A stretch of DNA of 64,000 nucleotides from assembly GCF_020991455.1 (NCBI RefSeq), contig NZ_JAJMOX010000011.1, positions 124,001-188,000 on the forward strand, in the 5' to 3' direction. The position numbers were made by a program, and so were the translations under genes. Source of the stretch: Flavobacterium sp. JAS (lineage in GTDB: Bacteria; Bacteroidota; Bacteroidia; Flavobacteriales; Flavobacteriaceae). Within the stretch, counting starts at the first letter, position 1. Each line of letters opens with the position of its first letter. Under the pieces are notes generated by a model. It saw nothing but the letters and a program-made list of their open reading frames with translations. It was not told where the DNA came from and made no database searches. Positions 44,839-53,400 of the stretch are shown piece by piece.

Positions 44839-45270
44839 TTAGTCAATGTTTTTTAATAATTCAAAGAGTATATAGCCTCCATGTTCAGATTGTCCTCTTT
44901 CTACTGCGAAGAAGCCTTTTTGGAGATAAAATTTAACAGCTTTTGTGTTGTTTTCGAGACATTTTAAAGTAATTGGAAGTTTAGTTTTTTTAATTGCGGC
45001 TTTCAATAATTGAGTTCCGATTCCTTTTCCCTGATGGTTTTGGTCGATATACAAATGATGAATAAAATTATCTTTCATCCAAATCGAAATAAAACCTACG
45101 GGAATATCATCAAGAAGGGCAACTAGTATAAGTTCTCCTTTTGTATAGCGGTCAAAATCTTTTAGCTGAAATTCTAAAGGATTGAGCCAATGAAAGGTGT
45201 TTTGTCTTTCTTTTAAAAATAAGTTTCTTAAAGAATCGTAATCACTTTTTCTAATCGATACTATTTTCAT
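44839..45270 (-). CDS. GNAT family N-acetyltransferase
   Basis: 143 residues, a minimal GNAT. SIRKSDYDSLRNLFLKERQN begins the fold; the acetyl-CoA loop is HLYIDQNHQGKGIGTQLLKA; the C-terminal FYLQKGFFAVERG is standard. Substrate unknown. It sits 18 bases after DUF4919 and 15 bases before the anchored hypothetical protein. Confidence 0.88.
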   Translation of the reverse strand: MKIVSIRKSDYDSLRNLFLKERQNTFHWLNPLEFQLKDFDRYTKGELILVALLDDIPVGFISIWMKDNFIHHLYIDQNHQGKGIGTQLLKAAIKKTKLPITLKCLENNTKAVKFYLQKGFFAVERGQSEHGGYILFELLKNID

Positions 45271-45288
45271 CTGAAGTAAGGTGGTTTT

Positions 45289-45969
45289 CTATTTTAGGGC
45301 TTTGGATTCATTTTCAAGCATTTTTTCGATGTTAAAGTAAATACCATCGACATTATATTTTCCTTTTTCGAAACTTAAATAATCACAATTATCAACGAGA
45401 GATTGGGATTTAGATTCAATTTCGAAAACATTTAGCATTACATATTCGTGTTCGACTAATATAACATGAAAACCGGTTTCGCATTGTTTTCCGTCTCCGC
45501 TAGAAAAAATCGCATTCATGATGTTGTGAAATTTTAGGGAAGCCAAATCAGAAGATTTATCATCGCCTTTGAGATGATAGATATAGGTAAGGAAATTGAG
45601 CTGTCTTAAATCAAATGGAAAATCGCTTAAAGAATGATTGGCAAGTTTTATGATTTCGTCATGATCCTGTGTTTCCAGTTTTTCTTTGCTATAAAATTCG
45701 CGAAGTTTTTCTTCGTCAGGAGATTTCCAGAATGCGTTATATTTGGGTTGAAAAACATAGCCAAGATATAAATGCTGATAATCATCGACGGTCAAAAGCG
45801 TATCATTGCTAACAAAGCGTTCCATTAATTTTGGATAATAAAAAGGTGATTTTTTGTCCGAAATCTCTTTTTCTATTGCTTTGTAATCCGGAACTTTAAA
45901 ACTGGCTTCTTGCGCGAATGACGTGATTGTTAATAATAATACTGTCAGGTATAAAAATTTTCTAATCAT
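45289..45969 (-). CDS. DUF4919 family protein, secreted
   Basis: 226 residues with a signal peptide (FLYLTVLLLTITSFAQ). The body has YKAIEKEISDKKSPFYYPKL, DDYQHLYLGYVFQPKYNAF and GKQCETGFHVILVEHEYVML, a pattern shared by the DUF4919 family of Bacteroidota. No catalytic residue can be named; it is expected in the periplasm. First gene of a three-gene unit. Confidence 0.85.
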   Translation of the reverse strand: MIRKFLYLTVLLLTITSFAQEASFKVPDYKAIEKEISDKKSPFYYPKLMERFVSNDTLLTVDDYQHLYLGYVFQPKYNAFWKSPDEEKLREFYSKEKLETQDHDEIIKLANHSLSDFPFDLRQLNFLTYIYHLKGDDKSSDLASLKFHNIMNAIFSSGDGKQCETGFHVILVEHEYVMLNVFEIESKSQSLVDNCDYLSFEKGKYNVDGIYFNIEKMLENESKALK

Positions 45970-46031
45970 AGTTTTGGTTTTAGATTTTTGATTGAATTAG
46001 ATAAGTATTATTGCTGTTAAAAATGGATTCT

Positions 46032-46421
46032 TTATTTAAGTCTTTCCAGTATTCCTTTGCGCTTTACGATGTTTTTGTAATCCCATTGTATTTCGATGGA
46101 TTTTTTGAGCCAGCGTTTTAAGTCGTCTTTGTTTATTTGTTCGGGAGATGTATAACGAATTTCTGAAGCTTTGAAAGAACCTTCATTTACAAGTTTTTCT
46201 TCGTCGAAAGATTGTCCGCTCCAGAACAATAAACGGACACAATTTTTGAGTTTACTGTAACCTGTAATTGGATTTCCGTCGAGAAACCAAACAGGATGCG
46301 CGTGCCAGATTTTGTTTTCGGCATCTGGTAAATTCTCGTTGATTATAGTTGCCAACTGATCACAGATTTCCTTGTCTGAACTACTTTGCAAATTGTTATA
46401 ATCTTGTGTGGCTGCATTCAT
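46032..46421 (-). CDS. DUF1801 domain protein (third in window)
   Basis: 129 residues. IINENLPDAENKIWHAHPVW, GNPITGYSKLKNCVRLLFWS and DLKRWLKKSIEIQWDYKN fit the DUF1801 fold; W-H-A-H replaces the SYS/GFG seen in the other members. Function unknown. Confidence 0.82.
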   Translation of the reverse strand: MNAATQDYNNLQSSSDKEICDQLATIINENLPDAENKIWHAHPVWFLDGNPITGYSKLKNCVRLLFWSGQSFDEEKLVNEGSFKASEIRYTSPEQINKDDLKRWLKKSIEIQWDYKNIVKRKGILERLK

Positions 46422-46559
46422 GATAATGAGCTTTTTTATTTGCTTTAGAATTATGAAATAACTCTTTGTTTGGCTTTTTGAAGTTATTAGTTGTAGCTAA
46501 AATAGTCTTTTTTATCAAGAAAATTTAATCTGAAAAAGGAATGTTTTTATAGAAATGTT

Positions 46560-46645
46560 TGTTTGTGTGAGGGATAGTAGTGAAAAGCCTACAGCCTGAC
46601 GAAGGAAGTGCGAGGACTTGTAGCGAATAGCCCGACCCGAAGGGA
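46560..46645. repeat. GC-rich structured intergenic repeat
   Basis: The stretch about 46577-46650 (gaaaagcctacagcctgacg ... cgacccgaagggacacgcc) is far GC-richer than its neighbours. CTACA and TGTAG could pair with a bulged stem between, and CCC/GGG frames gaa near the end. It has no reading frame. I think it belongs to a dispersed structured element of flavobacteria, but other copies are needed to confirm. Confidence 0.45.
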
Positions 46646-46660
46646 CACGCCAAAATAAAA

Positions 46661-46692
46661 AAAATCCGACTTGTTTTCACAAATCGGATTTT
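46661..46692 (-). terminator. Carbonic anhydrase terminator, GAAA-loop type (copy A)
   Basis: On the minus strand the hairpin AATCCGATTTGT-GAAA-ACAAGTCGGATT is followed by a T-run, 26 bases past the stop. Related hairpins occur at 49104-49137 and 56571-56602. Confidence 0.88.
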
Positions 46693-46717
46693 GATATTTT
46701 AGTATGTTGAACATTGT

Positions 46718-47396
46718 TTACAATTGCTCTGCTTTTCCTATGTGTACATCGTATCGCATAGAAACAATTTGAACTTTATGTTCTTTTATGATTGGATTGT
46801 CCTGAATTAATTTTGCTGAATGTTTGATATTAGCGTTAATTGCTCCTAAATAGTTTGTCGCTTTTGGAGTGGTTTTGTCTGCATCTATCTCTTCTTTTTC
46901 TTTCGAAATGGTTTCAACTATGTCATCAATATGGTTAAAATGTTTTTTGTAGGCTCCGTCTTTATCATTAATGTAAGCTTTTACAGCTCCGCACTCTGTG
47001 TGCCCTAGAACAACAAATTAATTTTGCATCTAAATGTTCGACTGCATATTCGATACTTCCCATATCGATATCAGAAATTAAATTTCCTGCATTACGAATC
47101 ACAAATAAATCTCCAATACCCTGATCAAATACAATTTCTGGTGAAACTCTACTGTCTGAGCACGTAATTACAATTGCGAATGGTTTTTGTCCGTCTTGAT
47201 TAGCTAAAATGGTTTGCTTGTTTTGATGTGGGTGAATTGATTTTTGATCTAAGAATTTTTTGTTACCTTCTGTTAATTGTTCCAGGCAAGTTAGATTTTT
47301 GTTTACTTCTGTAATGTTGTTTTTTTGCTCGTGGTGTCTTTTACAACCAAATATTGAGAACACGATAAGTGCCAATACTGCTACTTTTGTTTTCAT
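46718..47396 (-). pseudogene. Beta-carbonic anhydrase lipoprotein, frameshifted
   Basis: The frame from 47396 reads MKTKVAVLALIVFSIFGC (lipobox Cys18), then GDLFVIRNAGNLISDIDMG and CSDSRVSPE (zinc Cys and Asp-Arg dyad). It breaks at VEHLDAKL. Removing one base from the aaa run at 47015-47017 restores HTECGAVKAYINDKDG (zinc His and Cys) and continues to the stop at 46718. The corrected protein has 225 residues, normal for a periplasmic beta-class enzyme that hydrates CO2. A real inactivation or a sequencing/assembly indel cannot be told apart. No stop or other damage follows. Confidence 0.85.
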
Positions 47397-47454
47397 ACTG
47401 TGGAATTTAAAATTAAATTGTTTTTGATGTTCTATTCTTGTTTTTAGAACTATG

Positions 47455-47462
47455 CAAAATTA
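47455..47462 (-). promoter_or_regulatory. Candidate -7 element of the carbonic anhydrase gene
   Basis: TAATTTTG on the minus strand, 58 bases before the start at 47396. The -33 box is not clear. Confidence 0.4.
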
Positions 47463-47516
47463 TTTTGCTTCTACAGATAAAATCGCCACCAGAAGTTTTT
47501 TTTATATCAAATAAAT

Positions 47517-48416
47517 CTAATTCTTAAAGGAGTTGAAAGTCGTGGTAATATTTGTTACAAAATCTTTTGTGTATTGACCAGTTGGGTCTAAATCAGGATC
47601 CAGAATTGTTATTTCTAGTCCGCTAAGTTTATCGCTTTTAAATAAACAGGAGGTAAGTTCATTGAACTCATCATAGGTAAGTCCGTCTGGAGTTCGGCTG
47701 TCTACGCAGGGCATTATAGCATCGTTTAAAACATCTACGTCGATATGAAGCCAGAAACCATCCAGATTTTTGTTTTCGATTTCGGAGAGAAATGATTGTA
47801 TGGTATTTAGAATACCTTGTTTTCGAAGTGTCTGAAGGCTTATGTAGGTCGCTGAAGAATTTCTGATTTCATTTTCGTATTCGTCATCATATTCGCGATT
47901 GCCTACACACCAAAGGTTTTCTTCTTTTATGTAAGGAGATAAATTAAGAATATTGGTAAGTTTTTCTGGACCGTTACCTGTTACTATAGAAGCTGCCATT
48001 CCGCCAACACCCCCGGTTTCAGAAAGGGAAACATCCATAAAATCGGTGTGGCCGTCGAGATACAATAATCCGTAATTCCCCTTTTGTTTTAACGCAATTG
48101 CTGCCCCTAAAAGAATACTGCAATCGCCGCCAAGCACAAAAGGAAATTTATTTTGGCTCAATAAATTATTGATTAAATAGGCTTGTTCCCGGGAATAATC
48201 GACTAATAAATTTGCATTGAGAATATTAGTTTCGACCTCTCTGATATTTGAATATTTTGGTGCGTCGAGTCTTATGGTACTTTTAGGATCAATTATTTTA
48301 TGCAAATTATGTTTCCATAACCAATCAGGCAAACGTTTTACGCCTGGTTCTTTTCCGGGTTGAGGTTCTTTTAAACCTAAATTAGACGGAAACTCAACAA
48401 TGCATATTTCTTTCAT
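47517..48416 (-). CDS. Arginase-family (ureohydrolase) enzyme
   Basis: 299 residues. FVLGGDCSILLGAAIALK and LLYLDGHTDFMD hold two manganese-ligand motifs (first: GGDC with the Asp ligand, not the usual GGDHS; second: DGHTD), and HIDVDVLNDAIMP the DxD third motif. The Cys in GGDC is a conservative but unusual change from His, so metal binding needs a test. It could be arginase, agmatinase or formimidoylglutamase. It is not in an operon. Confidence 0.85.
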   Translation of the reverse strand: MKEICIVEFPSNLGLKEPQPGKEPGVKRLPDWLWKHNLHKIIDPKSTIRLDAPKYSNIREVETNILNANLLVDYSREQAYLINNLLSQNKFPFVLGGDCSILLGAAIALKQKGNYGLLYLDGHTDFMDVSLSETGGVGGMAASIVTGNGPEKLTNILNLSPYIKEENLWCVGNREYDDEYENEIRNSSATYISLQTLRKQGILNTIQSFLSEIENKNLDGFWLHIDVDVLNDAIMPCVDSRTPDGLTYDEFNELTSCLFKSDKLSGLEITILDPDLDPTGQYTKDFVTNITTTFNSFKN

Positions 48417-48509
48417 GACTTCTTATTTAGCCATAAAGTTATTAAAATATGATTTAGATCTAAATAAAAAAAGACCGACTTTTCGCAATCAAAGACTATG
48501 TTGTATTTT

Positions 48510-49001
48510 TTATTCCAGCTTTTTTACTAGCTGCCTTGTACCTTCTTGTAAGCCTTTGTAGTAATCGCCTTTTTTTAATTCTGGAATTACATACGTAGAT
48601 ACAATATCTTTCATTTCCTGATCAGTCATTTTAGCGCGTATTTTATTGACTCCCTGAACCTGAATTTGCCTTAATTGCTTACTAATCAAAATTAAAATAG
48701 AGGTGTCGATATTTAATTTAGAAATTAAATACTTGTCTAAAGCTAATGAATAATCGGTTAGATCAGTATAAGGAGTTATTGAAGCAGTTGTTACAATCAG
48801 GATTTTGTTTTTTGTTTTTGCTTCGTTTACTTTTAAAAAATCGGTTAAAGACTTGATTTGATCTGAAGTAAGAATTTTTTCAAAATCATTTACGTAATCG
48901 TATGATTTTGCAAAAACAGTTGGAGTTTCGGTTTTTGTCTGCGCAAATAGGTTATGCGATAAAAAAAGAAAAATTGTTAAAAGGAACGCTATTTTTTTCA
49001 T
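48510..49001 (-). CDS. TPM domain protein with signal peptide
   Basis: 163 residues. Signal peptide LLTIFLFLSHNLFAQ; then VNDFEKILTSDQIKSLTDFL, NKILIVTTASITPYTDLTDY and KGDYYKGLQEGTRQLV, the TPM/repair-domain pattern. Periplasmic or membrane-associated; TPM domains of plants have a role in photosystem repair, but bacterial roles are unsettled. Confidence 0.87.
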   Translation of the reverse strand: MKKIAFLLTIFLFLSHNLFAQTKTETPTVFAKSYDYVNDFEKILTSDQIKSLTDFLKVNEAKTKNKILIVTTASITPYTDLTDYSLALDKYLISKLNIDTSILILISKQLRQIQVQGVNKIRAKMTDQEMKDIVSTYVIPELKKGDYYKGLQEGTRQLVKKLE

Positions 49002-49023
49002 GGTAAATTTGTTTTGGGCGCTG

Positions 49024-49031
49024 CAAAATTA
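49024..49031 (-). promoter_or_regulatory. Candidate -7 element of the TPM gene
   Basis: TAATTTTG on the minus strand, 22 bases before the start at 49001. Confidence 0.4.
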
Positions 49032-49103
49032 GTGCTTTATTATTAAAAATCAGCTTTCGGATTGTTATCATAATTAAATTTATTTTTATAGAATTGTGTA
49101 AAA

Positions 49104-49137
49104 AAAAATCCGATCTGTTTTCACAAATCGGATTTTT
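49104..49137 (-). terminator. lpdA terminator, GAAA-loop type (copy B)
   Basis: Minus strand AATCCGATTTGT-GAAA-ACAGATCGGATT with a T-run, 65 bases past the lpdA stop. It is nearly identical to the terminators at 46661 and 56571. Confidence 0.9.
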
Positions 49138-49202
49138 AAATTGAAAATTATATGTAACCTAATATAGAAGATGCATTATTTTGCACCACTACATTTAAAT
49201 TA

Positions 49203-50591
49203 TTACAAGTGAATTACTTCGCCGTAAGCATCAGCAACAGCTTCCATAACAGCCTCGCTCATTGTTGGATGAGGGTGAATAGATTTAAGGATTTCATGAC
49301 CTGTAGTTTCTAATTTACGAGCTACAACTGCTTCAGCAATCATATCTGTAACACCAGCACCAATCATGTGGCATCCTAACCATTCTCCGTATTTAGCATC
49401 GAAGATTACTTTTACGAATCCGTCTGGAGTTCCGGCAGCTTTAGCTTTTCCTGAAGCTGAGAATGGGAATTTACCAATTTTTAATTCGTATCCTTTTTCT
49501 TTAGCCTGTTTTTCAGTTAAACCAACAGAAGCGATTTCAGGAGTTGCGTAAGTACAACCAGGAACGTTTCCGTAATCGATTGGGTCTACGTGTAAACCTG
49601 CAATTTTCTCTACACAGTTAATTCCTTCAGCAGAAGCTACGTGAGCCAAAGCTTGTCCCGGAGTAACGTCTCCAATGGCATAATATCCAGGGATATTTGT
49701 TGCATTGTAAGCATTTACTAAGATTTTATCTCTGTCAACAGCGATACCTACTTCTTCTAAACCTATGTTTTCGATGTTTGTTTTGATTCCAACTGCCGAA
49801 AGTACGATGTCAGCTTCAAGAACTTCTTCACCTTTTGCAGTTTTAACAAATGCTTTTACTCCTGCACCAATTGTGTCAATACGCTCAACAGATGAGTTAG
49901 TCATAACTTTAATTCCGGCTTTTTTCAAAGAACGCTCAAATTGTTTTGAGATATCTTCGTCTTCTACAGGAACAACGTTTGGCATGAATTCTACAATAGT
50001 AACATCTGTTCCCATTGAGTTATAAAAGTGAGCAAATTCTACTCCAATTGCACCAGAACCTACAATAATCATAGATTTTGGTTGTGTTGGTAATGTCATT
50101 GCCTGACGGTAACCAATTACTTTTACACCATCTTGTGGTAAGTTTGGTAACTCACGAGAGCGAGCTCCAGTTGCAATAATAATATGGTCAGCGCTATATT
50201 CAGTAACTTTATTATCTTTATCTGTAACGTCAAGTTTTTTTCCTGGTTTTAGTTTTCCAAAACCTTCAATAACGTCAATTTTGTTTTTTTTCATCAAGAA
50301 CTGAACTCCTTTGCTCATTCCTTCAGCAACACCACGGCTACGTTGTACAACTGCAGGGAAATCTTTATCGAATTCAGAAACTTTCAATCCGTAGTCAGAT
50401 GCATGTTTTAAATAATCAAAAACCTGAGCTGATTTTAGTAATGCTTTTGTTGGGATACATCCCCAGTTTAAACATACACCACCAAGGTTTTCTTTTTCAA
50501 CTACAGCTACTTTAAAGCCTAATTGTGAAGCTCTAATCGCTGTTACATATCCGCCAGGACCACTTCCTAAAACAATAACGTCGTATTTCAT
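49203..50591 (-). CDS. lpdA: Dihydrolipoyl dehydrogenase (E3)
   Basis: 462 residues. It has FAD-binding GSGPGGYVTAIRA, the redox disulfide GGVCLNWGCIPTKAL, NAD-binding GSGAIGVEFAHFYNSMG and the C-terminal HPHPTMSEAVMEA with catalytic His-Glu. It regenerates lipoyl groups in pyruvate and 2-oxoglutarate dehydrogenase complexes and the glycine cleavage system. E1/E2 subunits are not near, which is usual in flavobacteria. Confidence 0.97.
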   Translation of the reverse strand: MKYDVIVLGSGPGGYVTAIRASQLGFKVAVVEKENLGGVCLNWGCIPTKALLKSAQVFDYLKHASDYGLKVSEFDKDFPAVVQRSRGVAEGMSKGVQFLMKKNKIDVIEGFGKLKPGKKLDVTDKDNKVTEYSADHIIIATGARSRELPNLPQDGVKVIGYRQAMTLPTQPKSMIIVGSGAIGVEFAHFYNSMGTDVTIVEFMPNVVPVEDEDISKQFERSLKKAGIKVMTNSSVERIDTIGAGVKAFVKTAKGEEVLEADIVLSAVGIKTNIENIGLEEVGIAVDRDKILVNAYNATNIPGYYAIGDVTPGQALAHVASAEGINCVEKIAGLHVDPIDYGNVPGCTYATPEIASVGLTEKQAKEKGYELKIGKFPFSASGKAKAAGTPDGFVKVIFDAKYGEWLGCHMIGAGVTDMIAEAVVARKLETTGHEILKSIHPHPTMSEAVMEAVADAYGEVIHL

Positions 50592-50615
50592 TTTTTTGGT
50601 TTTTAGTATTTAATA

Positions 50616-50651
50616 CCGAAAATGAGGTTTAATTCCGAAACTCATTTTCCG
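50616..50651 (-). promoter_or_regulatory. Inverted repeat in the lpdA 5' region
   Basis: CCGAAAATGAG (50616-50626) is mirrored by CTCATTTTCCG (50641-50651) at 10 of 11 positions, 25-60 bases upstream of lpdA. It could be a leader hairpin or an operator; I see no promoter motif that decides which. Confidence 0.4.
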
Positions 50652-50709
50652 ATTTATTCTTTTGTTATTTGTGATTGCGAATTTAAGGAATTATTTTAAA
50701 AAACACTTT

Positions 50710-50830
50710 AGATATGTAAAATGTTCATTGTAAAATGTGAAATGTAAATATGAAATGTGAAATAAAAACAGTAAAATGTGAGATGGAACCCAATTTTGGA
50801 TTCACATTTCACATTTTACTATTTACATTT
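50710..50830. repeat. Word-repeat inverted repeat before lpdA
   Basis: atgttcattgtaaaatgtga and related atgtgaaatgtaaata words (50719-50785) are mirrored by ttcacatttcacattttact (about 50800-50819). No gene. It lies past the stop of the HNH-like gene at 50841, so it could fold at the 3' end of that transcript. Confidence 0.65.
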
Positions 50831-50840
50831 TTAAAAAAAA

Positions 50841-51425
50841 TTAAACCTTAACGTGTCCCCAGTTTTCTCCGCTGGCGATTCGTCTGATTTGCATTTCGCT
50901 TACGCCAAATTGTTTAGCGATCATTTTAAGGCGTGTTTTTTGTTCCGGGCGGGCTAGGATTTTTTTGATCAGCATGACTTTTGTGGTCGTCAATTTACGT
51001 CCGTCAGCCTTTAAATTATGCTCAATCAGATTCTTTTTTGCCTGAATTACACGTGGGCTTTTACGACTATGTGCCATCATTTCGGCTTTTGTCGCCCAAC
51101 GCAGGTTTTTTTCATCATCGTTACTTCTGTTGTAATCCAGATGCAATACATAAGTTTGTTCTTCTGATTGTTTGGGAATAAAATACTGGGCAACTAATTT
51201 GTATAAAAAGAGATATTTGTTGACAATCTTGTCGTCTTTTTTAACTTTAAATCTGAAAGTTGGATATCCATCACTTAATCCGCCTTTTAAGAGACGTCCG
51301 TTTTCAATTTCATCAGTAAAGCTTATTAATCGGCCTCTGTTTGAAATGGCATAACGTAATTGTAATGAAGCATTTATTTCTATTTCTTTAAATTGTTCGT
51401 TTGGATAAAATCTGTTTTGTGGCAT
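50841..51425 (-). CDS. NUMOD4/HNH-endonuclease-like DNA-binding protein, HNH likely degenerate
   Basis: 194 residues. The N-terminal FKEIEINASLQLRYAISNRG is NUMOD4-like. The middle VLHLDYNRSNDDEKNLRW aligns with HNH motifs (VHHIDGNxxNNxxxNLxW), but the first His is Leu and NN is ND, so nuclease activity is doubtful. The C-terminus (KMIAKQFGVSEMQIRRIASG) is a helix-turn-helix. It may be a domesticated homing-endonuclease relative. No intron or intein is next to it. Confidence 0.78.
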   Translation of the reverse strand: MPQNRFYPNEQFKEIEINASLQLRYAISNRGRLISFTDEIENGRLLKGGLSDGYPTFRFKVKKDDKIVNKYLFLYKLVAQYFIPKQSEEQTYVLHLDYNRSNDDEKNLRWATKAEMMAHSRKSPRVIQAKKNLIEHNLKADGRKLTTTKVMLIKKILARPEQKTRLKMIAKQFGVSEMQIRRIASGENWGHVKV

Positions 51426-51452
51426 TTTCTTTTACATTTGATTTCTGTTTCT

Positions 51453-51460
51453 CAAAGATA
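51453..51460 (-). promoter_or_regulatory. Candidate -7 element of the HNH-like gene
   Basis: TATCTTTG on the minus strand, 27 bases before the start at 51425. Confidence 0.4.
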
Positions 51461-51568
51461 AAGAATCAAATAAAAAAGACTGCTATCGTGCTGGTTCTGA
51501 ACCCTCACATTTATGATTCCTATAACGCTAATTTAACTTTTTTAAGAACTTTTTTAGCATTTGAAAAC

Positions 51569-53323
51569 CTAGTTGGCTACTGAAAACTGCGAGTCGTAGA
51601 GGTTTTTGTAGTAACCGTCGACTTTATTCAGTAATTCCTGATGTGTTCCCTGTTCTACAATCAAACCTTTATCCATGACCACAATTTTATCAGCATTTAC
51701 AATTGTTGCCAATCGATGCGCGATAATAATCGAAGTTCTTCCTTTAGTAATCGTTTCTGTTGCGCGCTGAATCAATTCTTCAGAATAAGTATCAATTGAC
51801 GAAGTAGCTTCGTCCAGAATCAAAATACTTGGATTACTCACGTATGAACGCAAAAAGGCGATCAATTGACGTTGTCCTGACGAAAGCATTACACCACGTT
51901 CTTTTACATCAAAATCATAATTATCAGGTAAACTCATAATGAAATCATGCACGCCAATTTTTTTGGCAGCATTCAAAACTTGTTCGCGAGTAATTTCAGG
52001 ATTGTGCAAAGTAATATTGTTGTAAATCGTATCGGCAAACAAAAATACATCTTGCAAAACCACCGCAATTTGTTTTCGTAAAGAAGCCAAAGTATAGTTC
52101 TCAATGTTATGACCGTCAATAAAAATTGTACCACTATTGATTTCGTAAAAACGATTCAATAAGTTAATAATGGTAGATTTTCCTGCTCCTGTCGATCCAA
52201 CAATTGCAATCGTTTGTCCCGCATCGACAGATAAATCAATACCTTTTATAACTTCCTCCTCAGGAATATAACTAAAACGGACTTGCTTAAATTCAATACT
52301 TCCATTAAAAATTGGCGCTTCAATTGTTCCGGTATCCTGAATATGATCTTGCGTGTCGATAATATCAAAAACACGATTGGCAGCAATCATTCCTAATTGC
52401 ATCTCGTTGAATTTATCTGCAATTTGACGTAATGGATTAAACAACATACCTATAAACATAGTATAAGAGAATAAATCTCCAAAAGTTGTAAAATGATCTC
52501 CGTTTAGGATTTTAAATCCGCCATAAACGACAACTAATCCTAAAGTAATTGACGAAATAATATCAGCAATAGGGAAAAATATCGAGTTGTACAGAATCGT
52601 TTTTATCCACGCAACTCTGTGTTTGTCATTTATAACTCTAAAGTTTTCGGCTTCAATTTTCTCACGATTAAAAAGCTGAACAATCTTCATTCCCGTAACA
52701 CGTTCCTGCACAAAAGAGTTCATATTGGCAATTTGCGTACGAACTTCCTCAAAAGCAACCTGCATTTTGCGTTGAAAAATTCGGGTGATATAAACCAAAA
52801 TTGGCATGGCAACAACCACAATCCAGGTCAGTTTCCAGTTCATGTAAAACATAAAAATAAGTACAACCAACATTTTCATTAAGTCACTTATAATCATAAA
52901 CAATCCCTGACTGAAAATACGCGCGATCGATTCAATGTCCGAAACTGATCTGGTAACCAATTGTCCAACCGGAACCAAATCAAAATATTTCATTCTAAAA
53001 CTTAGAATATGTTTGAAAAGTTTGGTTCTAATGTCTTTCACAATATCCTGGCCAAGCCAGTTTGCCCAAAACACAAAATAAAACTGAGAGAATACTTCAC
53101 ATAAAAGCACAACGCCCATTAATATAATGTACATTAATAAACCATGCTTGTCATGCGTTTTAATGTAACCGTCAACTGTTTGCTTTAATAAATAAGGTCG
53201 AAGTGCTGCAAAAATCGAAAGGGAAACTGCAAAAACAATAACGCCATAATAGCGCCATTTATAAGGTTTAGTATATTTTAAAATTCGTTTGAATAATCCG
53301 GTATCAAATGCTTTTGCTTTCAT
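51569..53323 (-). CDS. ABC exporter, fused permease and ATPase (MsbA/multidrug type)
   Basis: 584 residues. Six membrane helices in about 1-330, then the ATPase with Walker A GSTGAGKST, Q loop AVVLQDVFLF, signature LSSGQRQL, Walker B ILILDEATSSID and switch IIAHRLATI. The chain forms a homodimer or heterodimer that exports lipids or drugs; a lipid flippase (MsbA-like) is one possibility. The signature motif starts LSSGQ rather than LSGGQ, a frequent variant. It is 69 bases downstream of truA with word repeats between, see 53336-53400. Confidence 0.94.
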   Translation of the reverse strand: MKAKAFDTGLFKRILKYTKPYKWRYYGVIVFAVSLSIFAALRPYLLKQTVDGYIKTHDKHGLLMYIILMGVVLLCEVFSQFYFVFWANWLGQDIVKDIRTKLFKHILSFRMKYFDLVPVGQLVTRSVSDIESIARIFSQGLFMIISDLMKMLVVLIFMFYMNWKLTWIVVVAMPILVYITRIFQRKMQVAFEEVRTQIANMNSFVQERVTGMKIVQLFNREKIEAENFRVINDKHRVAWIKTILYNSIFFPIADIISSITLGLVVVYGGFKILNGDHFTTFGDLFSYTMFIGMLFNPLRQIADKFNEMQLGMIAANRVFDIIDTQDHIQDTGTIEAPIFNGSIEFKQVRFSYIPEEEVIKGIDLSVDAGQTIAIVGSTGAGKSTIINLLNRFYEINSGTIFIDGHNIENYTLASLRKQIAVVLQDVFLFADTIYNNITLHNPEITREQVLNAAKKIGVHDFIMSLPDNYDFDVKERGVMLSSGQRQLIAFLRSYVSNPSILILDEATSSIDTYSEELIQRATETITKGRTSIIIAHRLATIVNADKIVVMDKGLIVEQGTHQELLNKVDGYYKNLYDSQFSVAN

Positions 53324-53335
53324 TTAGTTTTTTAA

Positions 53336-53400
53336 GCTTTAGGCTTTAGGCTTTAGGCATAAGGCTTACTGCTTATTGCCTATAGCTTATAGCTATATAT
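53336..53400. repeat. gctttaggctttaggc word repeat
   Basis: aagctttaggctttaggctt (53334-53353) and following copies end in atagcttatagcta near the truA stop (53393). Short, degenerate, non-coding. Confidence 0.7.
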
